From the NCBI GenBank assembly GCA_018268075.1, contig JAFDXH010000055.1, positions 1 to 64,000 of the forward strand: 64,000 bases of DNA. Direction: 5' to 3'. The translations under genes were made by a program, and so were the position numbers. Below, one piece after another: positions 30,062 to 39,509 of the stretch; positions within the stretch are counted from its first letter, which is position 1; each line of letters begins with the position of its first letter. Below the pieces are notes generated by a model. It saw only the letters and a list, made by a program, of their open reading frames with translations, was not told where the DNA came from and searched no databases. The stretch comes from Bacteroidota bacterium (GTDB lineage Bacteria > Bacteroidota > Bacteroidia > Chitinophagales > Chitinophagaceae).

Positions 30062-31297
30062 ATGCAAAAATCAACCTGGAGATATTGGATTTGCCAGATT
30101 TTCGGCTGGGGAGGCTGGAGTTTGCTTAATCTCTTTTTTGTATATCTTTTCGCTCAGGATTTTTACCTGAAATCAGGCGAAAGAAGAAGGCTCTTTTTTG
30201 CAGTGCTGATCATCCAGTTTATCTGGTATATCTTATCTACACATTTATTACGATTTGTTTTAAAAAAGATCAATTGGATCAATTTTTCCATTGATAAAGT
30301 TATCCTGTTCTTTATTGCCGGTGTTACAGTTACCGGCCTGGTAAGCTACTATGGTTCTAAATATACTGCTGCTGCCTCACAAAATTCATTGGTTGCCTAT
30401 GAAAAGTCGCAAGATCTTCAATCGGCCATTAAACGGGAAAGAGATAATGGATTAGAAGGCACTACCTATTACCTCGCAAAGCGTGGTATAGCAAGGGATT
30501 CAACAAATTTTGCAATTTTTCAAAAAATAAAACAGAGTACCGGTTGGTACCGAGATAGTTCTGGCAAATGGAAATATGAAGATCCCCGTAAGGCAAGATT
30601 CTGGTGGGATATTATTTTCAATTTCATCCTTATTGCTCTTTGGCTATTGATATATATGGTATGGCATTATCTGGTTCGAAACCAAAAAAATGAATTAGAT
30701 AAAATAAATCTTTCAAAAACAGTAAAAGAACTGGAGCTTAAAACCATTAAATCGCACATCAACCCACATTTTATTTTTAATTCGCTCAATAGTATTCGGG
30801 CGCTTGTGGAAGAAAATCCGGGAAGGGCACGAACAGCCATTACTGAACTATCCAACATTCTACGCAGCAGCTTGCAGGTAGATAAATTGGAAACCGTAAC
30901 CCTCAACAGAGAATTGAGCATCGTAAAAGATTATCTTGCTTTAGAACAAATGCGCTTTGAAGAAAGATTAAAAGTAACCTTTGGCATCCAGCCGCAAACG
31001 CTGGAGCTTACCTTACCCCCCATGATGTTGCAGACATTGGTAGAAAATGCAATCAAGCATGGGATAAACAAGAGAGTAAAAGGTGGCATTATCAATATAA
31101 TTTCGCATATCACCGATCAGCAATTTGAAATAATAATAGAAAATACTGGTAACCTCGAAAAGAATGCGAAAGAGGGTTTTGGATTCACCAGTACGCGTGA
31201 CCGGCTTAATTTTTTGTATAATGGCAAGGCCACCTTTTTTGTAGTAGAAAATAACGGAATTGTTACAGCAAAGGTGCTGCTACCATTGATCAATTAA
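30062..31297 (+). CDS. LytS-type membrane sensor histidine kinase
   Basis: A 411-residue kinase of the His_kinase/LytS group. It has about four membrane segments (near residues 15-32, 44-65, 78-97 and 184-203) with a periplasmic loop of ~80 residues between the third and fourth. The kinase domain contains HINPHFIFNSLNSIRAL with the phospho-acceptor at H236, then the HATPase part with LVENAIKHGINKRVKG and GFGFTSTRDRL. It is 22 bases upstream of a LytTR response regulator and the two form a two-component system. The signal is unknown. Confidence 0.9.
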   Translation: MQKSTWRYWICQIFGWGGWSLLNLFFVYLFAQDFYLKSGERRRLFFAVLIIQFIWYILSTHLLRFVLKKINWINFSIDKVILFFIAGVTVTGLVSYYGSKYTAAASQNSLVAYEKSQDLQSAIKRERDNGLEGTTYYLAKRGIARDSTNFAIFQKIKQSTGWYRDSSGKWKYEDPRKARFWWDIIFNFILIALWLLIYMVWHYLVRNQKNELDKINLSKTVKELELKTIKSHINPHFIFNSLNSIRALVEENPGRARTAITELSNILRSSLQVDKLETVTLNRELSIVKDYLALEQMRFEERLKVTFGIQPQTLELTLPPMMLQTLVENAIKHGINKRVKGGIINIISHITDQQFEIIIENTGNLEKNAKEGFGFTSTRDRLNFLYNGKATFFVVENNGIVTAKVLLPLIN

Positions 31298-31319
31298 ACT
31301 TAAAAAAAAAAATAATTAT

Positions 31320-32042
31320 ATGCTAAAAGTATTGCTTATAGACGATGAACGGCTTGCCAGAAGTGAATTGAAGCGATTGCTGAATGACCACCCCGATGTA
31401 GAAGTAATAGGCGAAGCTACCAATGCCAATGAAGGGTTGGAAAAAATAGAAAGCCTTAACCCTGATCTTGTTTTTCTGGATATTCAAATGCCGGGAAAGT
31501 CAGGATTCGACATGTTAGTAGAATTGGAGAAGGCGCCACATGTAATTTTTGTGACCGCCTTTGATGAATATGCCTTGAAGGCCTTTGAAGTAAATGCTTT
31601 GGATTATTTAATGAAACCTGTAGATCCGAAAAGGCTTTCAGATGCATTAGTAAAAGTAAGACAGGAAGATGAGGCTGAAAGGCTTAGTTATACCAACCGT
31701 GGCATGCTTACAGAAAATGATCAGGTGTTTGTAAAAGATGGCGAGCGATGCTGGTTTGTAAAATTATCTGAGGTACGGCTTTTTGAAAGTGTGGGCAACT
31801 ATGCAAAAGTATTTTTTGGTACCAACAAGCCATTGATTTTAAAATCTCTGAATGCGCTGGAAGAAAGGCTCGATGAAAAAACTTTTTTCAGGGCCAATAG
31901 AAAGCATATCATTAATTTAAGAATGATCGAAAAAATAGAACCTTACTTTAATGGGGGATTACTGCTCGACCTGATTGGAGGTGAAAAAATAGAAGTGAGC
32001 CGCCGGCAGGCCGTGAAGTTTAAAGAAATGATGAGCTTGTAA
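31320..32042 (+). CDS. LytTR-family response regulator
   Basis: A 240-residue regulator with a receiver domain (phospho-acceptor D54 in FLDIQMPG, acidic pair D8-D9) and a C-terminal LytTR DNA-binding domain starting near VFVKDGERCWFVKLSEV with FFRANRKHIINLRMI, the LytTR pattern. It is cotranscribed with the LytS-type kinase. Target genes are not evident from the window. Confidence 0.93.
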   Translation: MLKVLLIDDERLARSELKRLLNDHPDVEVIGEATNANEGLEKIESLNPDLVFLDIQMPGKSGFDMLVELEKAPHVIFVTAFDEYALKAFEVNALDYLMKPVDPKRLSDALVKVRQEDEAERLSYTNRGMLTENDQVFVKDGERCWFVKLSEVRLFESVGNYAKVFFGTNKPLILKSLNALEERLDEKTFFRANRKHIINLRMIEKIEPYFNGGLLLDLIGGEKIEVSRRQAVKFKEMMSL

Positions 32043-32309
32043 CTGTTCTTTTTTTTACAGTGCCATACTATTTTTCAAAAAGGTTGAGAGCTACAAGATG
32101 AGATGGTAAATTCATTCAAAGATCTCTATGCCACGGGTTATGTATTTTAGAAACTAATCTGGCTTATTGGCAAAATAAAGATTTAATTAAACCTCATCAT
32201 CTGAGGATTCGTTCTATAATAATGCACAACGATATTATCATTTTTCTTATCGGCTGTGCTCTTTCTCATTTAACTTAATTGTATCTATATTGCACCTCAA
32301 ACCCTGCTT

Positions 32310-32840
32310 ATGAAAAACATTTTTCGCCCATTTATTACTTTAATCTTCTTACCTTTTATACTCCTATTTACTTCCTGCTCGCACCCTTGTATAGAACCAC
32401 GTGGTATCGAGGGAGCCGGATTAACCATTAGTTTTTTTAATACATTTACCAATGAATACTTCTATCCTGAAAATACGGCACTTTCACCTTATAATATTGA
32501 CAGTCTAAGAGTAAAGGATTCAAATGGTAAGCAGCTAAGAACTCCCTATCAACTAAATTCTGATCCAATAAATCCATTAAAGAAATTTCAAGTTGTGGAA
32601 ATCTACCCCATTTTTATTCCAACAGATGATTATGCCGCCTATGAAAATGAATTAACCAAATATATTTACATAAGGTATAATTATGAAACATTCGACACCT
32701 TAAAAGTTGTTTATAAAGCAAAAAAAGAAAAATGTATAAATAATTTTGAGTATATAAAGGTGTTTTATAAAAACGTATTACTATCAGAAAATTTTAATCG
32801 TCCGGAACCATTGGTCTTCCTATTAAACCATAAACAATGA
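32310..32840 (+). CDS. Hypothetical lipoprotein
   Basis: I do not recognise the family. The 176-residue protein has a lipoprotein signal with lipid-attached C23 (ILLFTSC), then a beta-rich extracytoplasmic domain with NIDSLRVKDSNGK and several short Ile/Tyr-rich strands. The stop overlaps the start of the next reading frame by 4 bases (ATGA), so it is cotranscribed with the broken T9SS gene. Confidence 0.7.
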   Translation: MKNIFRPFITLIFLPFILLFTSCSHPCIEPRGIEGAGLTISFFNTFTNEYFYPENTALSPYNIDSLRVKDSNGKQLRTPYQLNSDPINPLKKFQVVEIYPIFIPTDDYAAYENELTKYIYIRYNYETFDTLKVVYKAKKEKCINNFEYIKVFYKNVLLSENFNRPEPLVFLLNHKQ

Positions 32841-33370
32841 AAAAGATAATTACATACCTATTTCTTTTCTGTACTCTAAATATAAATGCACAAGACACAT
32901 TGAATGCGAAATGTTGGACTGCGGAAATGGACACTACAGAATTTAAAAATCAGCCTTGGTATAGCAATAACGACTACCTGGAAACTTTTTTGGATAGTAT
33001 AGGCTATCCTACAGCAGGTACTGGAAATAGGATTGTTGGCCAGCCTGAAGTTAGATTTTGGATACCAATTAAATTCTGGATTTATAGAGATAATAATGGA
33101 AACGGTGGCTCTACTTTGCCTAATCTCACTAATTTTACACGACAAAAGAATATTGTTCAATTAGGCCACGAAAAACACCTACAATAAAAGACCCCACCCA
33201 TAGACCAAATTATTATTTTTGATAAAACAGGAATTAAAAAAAAGCAATGGATATTTAATGATCAAAAGACTTCACAATCTGTAAACATTCAGGATTTATC
33301 AAGCGGAGTATATATTCTCAGGGTGCGTGCAGAAAATAAATGGTATAGCTGCCAGCTCATGGTTTTTTAA
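32837..33370 (+). pseudogene. Remnant of a T9SS-secreted protein (N-term and sorting tail, centre missing)
   Basis: The first 116 codons (to a TAA at 33185-33187) encode a signal peptide (ending LNINAQ) and the N-terminal region of a protein resembling Bacteroidota T9SS cargo proteins (NDYLETFLDSIGYPT, FWIPIKFWIYRDNNGNGG). In the same frame right after that TAA, codons 33188-33370 encode a complete T9SS type A sorting tail (IIIFDKTGIKKKQW, then DLSSGVYILRVRAE) and a stop. Such cargo proteins usually have several hundred residues between these parts. The whole middle is absent, so I read this as an internal deletion with a new in-frame stop. Confidence 0.7.
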
Positions 33371-33492
33371 CAGAAGAGAAAAGTACAATCTACTTTTCAA
33401 GAATTAAAAGAGAGTCGAAATTAATGCATGAAAGGCAAAATTGATTCCTATCTGCTATTATTGAAGATGGTAAAAAAATAAATAGTTTAAAA

Positions 33493-34773
33493 ATGAAACA
33501 AATCGTACTTCTCTTATGTGCATTATTTTCTTTCAATCTCTCCTATTCTCAAAACATTGACAAAATTATCAATGCGCAAGAGGTAGAGCGCATTGAAACA
33601 TTTTTGTCCTCAGATAGAATGCAGGGACGAAAAACTTTTACACCATACATTGATACGGCAGCAGACTTTATCGCGCAGGAGTTTAAAAAATGTGGGCTAA
33701 AATATTTTGATGGCTTAAAAAGCTATACGCAGCCTTTTGCTATGATGAAATCAAAATTAATATCTGCATCAGGAAATATGGATGGCAAGGAGGTGGATCC
33801 TAAAGAAATTATTGCCATGACAACGGATTCACTTGTAAATTTTACACAAGCCGATGGTTATACAAAAATTGTACTGGACAGCAGCGTTAATCTTTTAAAA
33901 GAAGTGATGAGTTTAATTCCGGCAAATAAAAAGTATCTGGTAATTGTAAATAGGTTTCACGCGAATAATTTTACAAGGTTGAAGAGATTTGCCAACCAAA
34001 GCTTTGATCATAAAGCGCCTTTAGTTTTCGTTCTTTCTGATGAGAATCCTACAAGCTATCATTTTGAAATACATAGCCTTATTACTTCTTCGCCTCTGGC
34101 CAACGTAGTAGGCGTACTGCCCGGCAAAAGCAAAAAAGATGAGTTTGTAATTTTTTCTTCTCATTATGACCACTTAGGCGTAGGTAAGCCCGATGCCAAA
34201 GGCGATTCTATTTATAATGGCGCTAATGATGATGCCGCGGGTACCACCGCAGTGATTATGCTGGCCAACTATTTTGGCCAACTAAATAATAATGAACGCA
34301 CCCTCATCTTTGTAACATTTACTGCTGAAGAAATAGGAGGATTTGGCTCTCAATATTTTTCCAAACAAATAGACGCGGATAAAACAGTTGCCATGTTCAA
34401 TTTAGAAATGATAGGTACCAATAGCAAATGGGGTAAAAACAGCGCTTATATTACGGGATTTGACAAGTCAGACTTTGGGCAAATTTTACAAAAAAACCTT
34501 GCAGGAAGCGACTTCAAGTTTGAACCGGATCCCTATATCAAACAAAATTTATTTTATCGCTCTGATAATGCAACGCTGGCGGCCTTAGGAGTTCCTGCAC
34601 ATACTATTTCTACATCCAAGATGGATAGCGAACCCAATTATCATAAGCAGAGTGATGAAATAGAAACTTTGGATATGAACAACATGGCACAAATAATAAA
34701 AGCCATTGCTATCAGCAGCCAAAGTATTGTAAGCGGTAAGGATACACCAAGTAGAATAGAAAAATTAAAATGA
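33493..34773 (+). CDS. Secreted M28 family zinc peptidase
   Basis: A 426-residue exported peptidase with a signal peptide (residues 1-20, ending SYSQ). The di-zinc M28 motifs are in order: FSSHYDHLG (H224), GANDDAAGTT (D247), TFTAEEIGGFGS (E279-E280), the FNLEMIG metal carboxylate and a C-terminal YHKQSDEIETLD histidine. Residues ~90-210 form a PA-like insertion. It probably acts as a periplasmic or extracellular aminopeptidase. It has no T9SS tail. Confidence 0.92.
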   Translation: MKQIVLLLCALFSFNLSYSQNIDKIINAQEVERIETFLSSDRMQGRKTFTPYIDTAADFIAQEFKKCGLKYFDGLKSYTQPFAMMKSKLISASGNMDGKEVDPKEIIAMTTDSLVNFTQADGYTKIVLDSSVNLLKEVMSLIPANKKYLVIVNRFHANNFTRLKRFANQSFDHKAPLVFVLSDENPTSYHFEIHSLITSSPLANVVGVLPGKSKKDEFVIFSSHYDHLGVGKPDAKGDSIYNGANDDAAGTTAVIMLANYFGQLNNNERTLIFVTFTAEEIGGFGSQYFSKQIDADKTVAMFNLEMIGTNSKWGKNSAYITGFDKSDFGQILQKNLAGSDFKFEPDPYIKQNLFYRSDNATLAALGVPAHTISTSKMDSEPNYHKQSDEIETLDMNNMAQIIKAIAISSQSIVSGKDTPSRIEKLK

Positions 34774-34822
34774 GTTTTAGCCGTGGGCATCCATTATAAA
34801 GCAAAAAATAAATCGTTTTGCA

Positions 34823-35581
34823 TTAACCCACAACAGCCACAGAATGCACGGCACTGGCCAATTCTATAATCAGTCCCGGATCTTTTTCAATAGCATTACC
34901 CACCACAATCACATCAGCGCCTGCCTTGCAATTCAGGTAAGCCTTCTCGGGATCTGTAATGCCGCCACCAATAATTAATGGCACTTCGATGCTATGGGAA
35001 ACTTTAGTAATCATATTTTCTGTAATGGGTGTTTTGGCTCCACTACCTGCATCCATATAGATTAATTTCATTCCAAGCATTTCGCCGGCCATAGCAGTAC
35101 ACATAGCTATATCATATTTATCTGCTGGCAAGGGGGCTGCATTAGATATGTAAGAAACTGTGGTAGGTGCGCCGCCATCTACTACCATATACCCGGTGCT
35201 GATAATTTCTATGCCACTTTGCTTTATAAAGGGTGCGCTTACTACATGCTGCCCAATTAATAATTCGGGATTTCTGCCACTTATTAGCGACAAATAAAGT
35301 AGTGCATCTGCATACTTAGAAACTTGGGAAGGGCTGCCGGGAAAAAGTAAAACAGGAATATGGCTTCTTCGTTTGATAAAACGGACACAACTATCGAGAT
35401 AGTCAGAAATAACAAGGCTACCCCCAACTAAAAAATAATCTACTGCAGCCTTTTCTCCCAAGAGAATTAATTGCTCCATCTTATTGTCGTCCACTTTGTC
35501 GGGGTCTATTAATACTGCAAAGGATTTTTTCCCATTAACTTTTTTTTCGCATAGTCCGCTATATATTTCCGTTAACTTCAT
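34823..35581 (-). CDS. Geranylgeranylglyceryl phosphate synthase family (bacterial group II)
   Basis: A 252-residue TIM-barrel enzyme of the GGGPS/PcrB family, which joins a prenyl diphosphate to glycerol-1-phosphate. Conserved parts are FAVLIDPDKVDD near residue 20, DYFLVGGSLV, ISTGYMVVDGG, KLIYMDAGSGA and VIVVGNAIEKDP, which form the phosphate-binding loops. Members from Bacteroidota have been shown to make geranylgeranylglyceryl phosphate, the first step of archaeal ether-lipid synthesis. No glycerol-1-phosphate dehydrogenase or second prenyltransferase lies in the window. It stands alone. Confidence 0.9.
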   Translation of the reverse strand: MKLTEIYSGLCEKKVNGKKSFAVLIDPDKVDDNKMEQLILLGEKAAVDYFLVGGSLVISDYLDSCVRFIKRRSHIPVLLFPGSPSQVSKYADALLYLSLISGRNPELLIGQHVVSAPFIKQSGIEIISTGYMVVDGGAPTTVSYISNAAPLPADKYDIAMCTAMAGEMLGMKLIYMDAGSGAKTPITENMITKVSHSIEVPLIIGGGITDPEKAYLNCKAGADVIVVGNAIEKDPGLIIELASAVHSVAVVG

Positions 35582-35707
35582 AATGGCTTCGTTATTTGCA
35601 AAAATGTACCTTTTTTACGACTTATAAAAGAAGCAATGTAAATTACGATTTTAAGAGGCAATCCGATTAATTCATTAAAATTTTATCGCATCTTTTATAG
35701 GTATAAT

Positions 35708-36112
35708 ATGATCAGTTTAAAAAAAGAAATAATTTTTAAAACAGCTCGCAGTAGTGGGCCGGGTGGCCAAAATGTAAATAAAACTGAAACCATGGTGGAA
35801 GGCATCTTTAATATTGATGATTCTGCACTGCTTACAGAAGTTCAGAAAGAGCTTATAAAAAAAAATCTGATAAAAAAGATCAATAAAGATGGAAATTTAA
35901 CGGTCAGAAGCCAATCTGAACGCACGCAACTAGCTAATAAAGAAAAAGTAATTGAAAAAATGCAGAAGCTTTTAAGCCATGCACTGATTGTAAAAAAAAT
36001 TCGGAAAACTACCCTTCCTACAAAAGGATCAAAGGAAAAGAGGATCAATCAAAAAAAAGAAAAAGGTATTTTAAAAGTAACGCGGCGAAAAATAAAAAAT
36101 GATGAAGCATAA
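35708..36112 (+). CDS. arfB: Ribosome rescue factor ArfB-like (RF-1 domain)
   Basis: A 134-residue protein with the GGQ motif in SSGPGGQNVNKTET (about residues 17-30) and a basic, lysine- and arginine-rich C-terminal tail (from about residue 95), which in ArfB enters the empty mRNA channel of stalled ribosomes. It hydrolyses peptidyl-tRNA on non-stop ribosomes. Size and tail exclude a full release factor. Its last 14 bases overlap the next gene, an MbnP homolog. Confidence 0.9.
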   Translation: MISLKKEIIFKTARSSGPGGQNVNKTETMVEGIFNIDDSALLTEVQKELIKKNLIKKINKDGNLTVRSQSERTQLANKEKVIEKMQKLLSHALIVKKIRKTTLPTKGSKEKRINQKKEKGILKVTRRKIKNDEA

Positions 36113-36860
36113 CTTAAAAATATTTTCAGGCATATACTTCCTGTTTACATTTCTGATTGTTCTTTCAAATACTGCGCTATCACAGCAAAAGGGAATCAAC
36201 CTAAAAGTTATTTTTGAGAACAAGGTAAAATCCGATTCAATAATATTGTACGACTCAATTTACACAAATCCGTTTGGAGAAAAATACTCAATCAACAAGT
36301 TTAGGTATTATATTTCTAATGTTCGCTTAGTAAACAACCAAGGCGTCTTTACAAAAAATACCGCTTCCTTTCTCATTGATGAAGCAGATCCTCAATCCAA
36401 AGAAATCAATCTTAAAGTACCGATGGGGCATTACAAGCGACTTTATTTTTTACTGGGTGTAGATAGTAGTAAAAATGTATCCGGCGCTCAGGATGGCGCA
36501 CTGGACCCCACAAAGGATATGTTCTGGACCTGGAATACAGGGTATGTAATGGCAAAGCTAGAGGGCATCTCTACTTCATCGTCATTGGTCAATAATAAAT
36601 ATGAATACCATATCGGTGGCTTTGAAGGAAAATATAATGTACTAAAGGAAATCAGTTTTGACTTGCCTGAAGCAGATGATTTAAAACCCATAAATCAACT
36701 TACTATTTTAATAACTGCCGATGTAAATGAATGGTGGAATGCTGTACATGAAATAAAAATAATACAACATGCAGCAATTAACTCGCCTGGCGCTCTGGCA
36801 TTAGCAATGAGTGATAATTATTCAAAAATGTTTCGCATTAAAAAAATTATTATCAACTGA
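36099..36860 (+). CDS. MbnP family periplasmic protein
   Basis: A 253-residue exported protein (signal peptide ending near SNTALSQQ) of the MbnP family. Conserved blocks are INKFRYYISNVRL, FLLGVD, and DMFWTWNTGYVMAKLEG (about 140-156), with W143 and W145 at the site where a tryptophan is oxidised to kynurenine in the characterised MbnP. It is followed after 2 bases by a diheme MbnH homolog, the enzyme that makes this modification in the known system. A role in copper binding is likely by homology but not shown. Two ATGs at 36099 and 36102 could start it, both inside arfB. Confidence 0.82.
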   Translation: MMKHNLKIFSGIYFLFTFLIVLSNTALSQQKGINLKVIFENKVKSDSIILYDSIYTNPFGEKYSINKFRYYISNVRLVNNQGVFTKNTASFLIDEADPQSKEINLKVPMGHYKRLYFLLGVDSSKNVSGAQDGALDPTKDMFWTWNTGYVMAKLEGISTSSSLVNNKYEYHIGGFEGKYNVLKEISFDLPEADDLKPINQLTILITADVNEWWNAVHEIKIIQHAAINSPGALALAMSDNYSKMFRIKKIIIN

Positions 36861-36862
36861 AC

Positions 36863-37915
36863 TTGAAATTCATTACCCTTATATCGTTTATACTCTTCAT
36901 AGCTGCATCTGCATTTATTATCCATGAAGAACAATTGCTGCCACACCTCATACAACCTGAGGTGCCCAAAGGATGGCCAAAGCCCAATAATATTTTTGCA
37001 ACAAACCCACTTACAGAAGAAGGGTTTCAACTGGGAAGGAAATTGTTTTATGATGAAAGGTTGAGCAAAGATGGAAATTTTTCCTGTGCCAGTTGCCACC
37101 AGCAATTTGCCGCCTTTGCTACCTATGATCACGATTTTAGCCATGGCTTTAATAATCAGTTTACTACGCGAAATGCGCCATCCTTACAAAATCTGGCTTG
37201 GGTACCCTTGTATCATTGGGATGGCGGAGTTAATCATATTGAAGTACAGCCACTATCGCCCCTTACTGCGCCTAATGAGATGGCAGAAAATATTGATTCA
37301 GTTCTTCAAAAATTGCGAAAAGATGCAGTGTATAAAAAAATGTTTAAAAACGCCTTTGGCACAGAGTTGATTAATAGTCAGCGGATGCTGAAGGCATTAG
37401 CCCAGTTCACGGGTTCTCTGGTTTCTGCAAATTCTAAATATGACCGATTTAAAAATGGGCAGGAAAAATTTAACCCTTCTGAATTACATGGCTATGAAGT
37501 ATTTAAGGCAAAATGTGCAACCTGCCATAATGAGCCCTTATTTACAGACAATACATTTAGAAATAATGGCCTGCCATTAAACAGTTTTATAAAAGACTTT
37601 GGGCGAATGCGCATTAGTAATGAATCCAAAGATTCATTAAAATTCAGGGTGCCCTCTTTGCGTAATGTAGGTGTAACGCAGCCATACATGCATGATGGCA
37701 GGTTCTACTCCCTTGGCCAGGTGATAGAGCATTACCGCACCGGCATACAACAGTCGCCTACACTCGATTCTTCCCTACGCGAAGGAATAGCATTTACAAA
37801 ACTTGAAAAGTATGATTTGATAATTTTTTTAAATACCCTGACTGACACCACATTTTTAAAAAATAAAAAATACAGTGCGCCAGATGGAAATACTCCTTTA
37901 GTTTTATCGCATTAA
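36863..37915 (+). CDS. MbnH / MauG-like diheme cytochrome c peroxidase family protein
   Basis: A 350-residue exported diheme protein with two heme c sites, C75-ASCH79 and C218-ATCH222, a hydrophobic N-terminal signal, and the peroxidase-family segments FYDERLSKDGNFSC, TAPNEMAENID and LRNVGVTQPYMHDGRF. It belongs to the MauG/MbnH/bacterial cytochrome c peroxidase group. The start is a TTG at 36863, since the next ATG would lose the signal and first heme. It lies 2 bases after the MbnP gene, the same pairing as in characterised MbnPH systems, which favours MbnH over a simple peroxidase. Confidence 0.85.
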   Translation: MKFITLISFILFIAASAFIIHEEQLLPHLIQPEVPKGWPKPNNIFATNPLTEEGFQLGRKLFYDERLSKDGNFSCASCHQQFAAFATYDHDFSHGFNNQFTTRNAPSLQNLAWVPLYHWDGGVNHIEVQPLSPLTAPNEMAENIDSVLQKLRKDAVYKKMFKNAFGTELINSQRMLKALAQFTGSLVSANSKYDRFKNGQEKFNPSELHGYEVFKAKCATCHNEPLFTDNTFRNNGLPLNSFIKDFGRMRISNESKDSLKFRVPSLRNVGVTQPYMHDGRFYSLGQVIEHYRTGIQQSPTLDSSLREGIAFTKLEKYDLIIFLNTLTDTTFLKNKKYSAPDGNTPLVLSH

Positions 37916-37943
37916 TTTTACAATCTTTTAATAAAATATTCAT

Positions 37944-39482
37944 TTGAGCAGCATAAAAAAATTAGCAGGACAAACTATGTGGTACGGCGTAAGCTCTATA
38001 GCCGCAAGATTTCTATTTTATCTGCTAACCCCCTACCTCACTTTAAAGCTATCTGTAGCGGGCTATGGCGATATGAATATCATGTATGCTGCAATTCCCT
38101 TTCTCAATGTAATATTTACCTACGGAATAGAGACAGCCTATTTTCGCTTTGCCACCAAAGATGAATTTAAAAAAGATATTTACAGTACTGCTACCATCTC
38201 CATACTTTGCAGCACACTATTTCTTACTACTATTTTAATCCTTTCCAGATCATCACTGGCGCATTTATTACGCCTGGATGAGCATCCGGAGTTCATTACC
38301 TACTCTGCACTAATAATTGCCTTCGACACATTGGCCACCTTACCATTGGCAAAGCTACGCCTCGATCAAAGGCCGATTAAATACGCCTTTGTAATGGTTA
38401 TTAAAATCGTGATACAAATTGTGATTATATATTTTTTATTGTCTATTTGCCCAAGGCTTGCCGCCAAAAATCCCAACGGTTTTTTTGCAACTTTTTATAA
38501 TCCCGCCTATGGCGTAGGCTATATTATCATCGCCAATCTTATTGCTGCATTTTCAGCATTGATCCTTTTACAAAAAGAATTATTTGCATTCAAATGGAAA
38601 TTTAATAAACAGGTATGGAGTACCATGATGGTATATTCATTGCCCCTTATCATAGCCGGTTTTGGCGGCATGATCAATGAAACCTTTGACCGCATCATGC
38701 TCTCCTGGCTGGCGCCTGTATCAAATATTGAAGCAGCCAAAGATCAGGTAGGAATTTACTCGGCTTGCTATAAATTATCTATTTTAATTACCCTTTTTAT
38801 TCAAGCCTTTCGTATGGGTGCAGAGCCCTTCTTCTTCAAACAATCTGAGGGCCAAAATCCGCAAAAAGTTTATGCACGGGTAATGAAATTTTTTGTGATC
38901 ACTATTACGTTTATGTTTCTGGTGGTTTCTTTATATCTGGATATCTGGAAATATTTTTTAAGTACTGACCCTGCAAAATTAAAAATTTATTGGACCGGCC
39001 TCAAGGTGGTTCCCATCTTGCTTTTGGCCAATATGTTTCTTGGCATTTATTACAACTTGTCTATCTGGTACAAGCTCACCCACAAAACGCTTGCCGGCGC
39101 ATACATTACACTGATAGGGGCAGGCCTTACACTACTTATTAATTTTATCTTCATTCCCTACTTTGGCTACATGGCTTGCGCATGGGCTACCTTCTTTTGT
39201 TATCTATCTATGATGGTTATTTCCTTTTTGTGGGGGCAAAAAGACTACCGAATACCCTATGCCTGGAAAAAACTTTCTGCCTACATTGTAATTGTTGTAC
39301 TCCTTTTCTTACTACACAGATCCATCATTCACTTTTTTACCAGTACCTCAGTAAATTTTGCAAGCGCCACCATACTTTTATTTTTATATGCCCTTTTTAT
39401 TTTAAAAATAGAGAGAAAAGAGTTTATGAAATTTCCGGTAATCGGAAAATTGTATAATCGGACTAAAAGCGGTGCAGCATAG
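37944..39482 (+). CDS. Oligosaccharide flippase / polysaccharide biosynthesis protein
   Basis: A 512-residue multi-pass membrane protein (about 12-14 segments) of the MATE/Wzx-like polysaccharide biosynthesis family, which flips lipid-linked glycans or related molecules across the inner membrane. The start region SIKKLAGQTMWYGVSSI and the repeated hydrophobic pattern fit the family. A TTG at 37944 is the start, since the first ATG is ten codons inside the first helix. No glycosyltransferase genes are near it, so its cargo is unknown. Confidence 0.85.
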   Translation: MSSIKKLAGQTMWYGVSSIAARFLFYLLTPYLTLKLSVAGYGDMNIMYAAIPFLNVIFTYGIETAYFRFATKDEFKKDIYSTATISILCSTLFLTTILILSRSSLAHLLRLDEHPEFITYSALIIAFDTLATLPLAKLRLDQRPIKYAFVMVIKIVIQIVIIYFLLSICPRLAAKNPNGFFATFYNPAYGVGYIIIANLIAAFSALILLQKELFAFKWKFNKQVWSTMMVYSLPLIIAGFGGMINETFDRIMLSWLAPVSNIEAAKDQVGIYSACYKLSILITLFIQAFRMGAEPFFFKQSEGQNPQKVYARVMKFFVITITFMFLVVSLYLDIWKYFLSTDPAKLKIYWTGLKVVPILLLANMFLGIYYNLSIWYKLTHKTLAGAYITLIGAGLTLLINFIFIPYFGYMACAWATFFCYLSMMVISFLWGQKDYRIPYAWKKLSAYIVIVVLLFLLHRSIIHFFTSTSVNFASATILLFLYALFILKIERKEFMKFPVIGKLYNRTKSGAA

Positions 39483-39509
39483 TAATTCATCAATATTCCA
39501 GCACACTAT

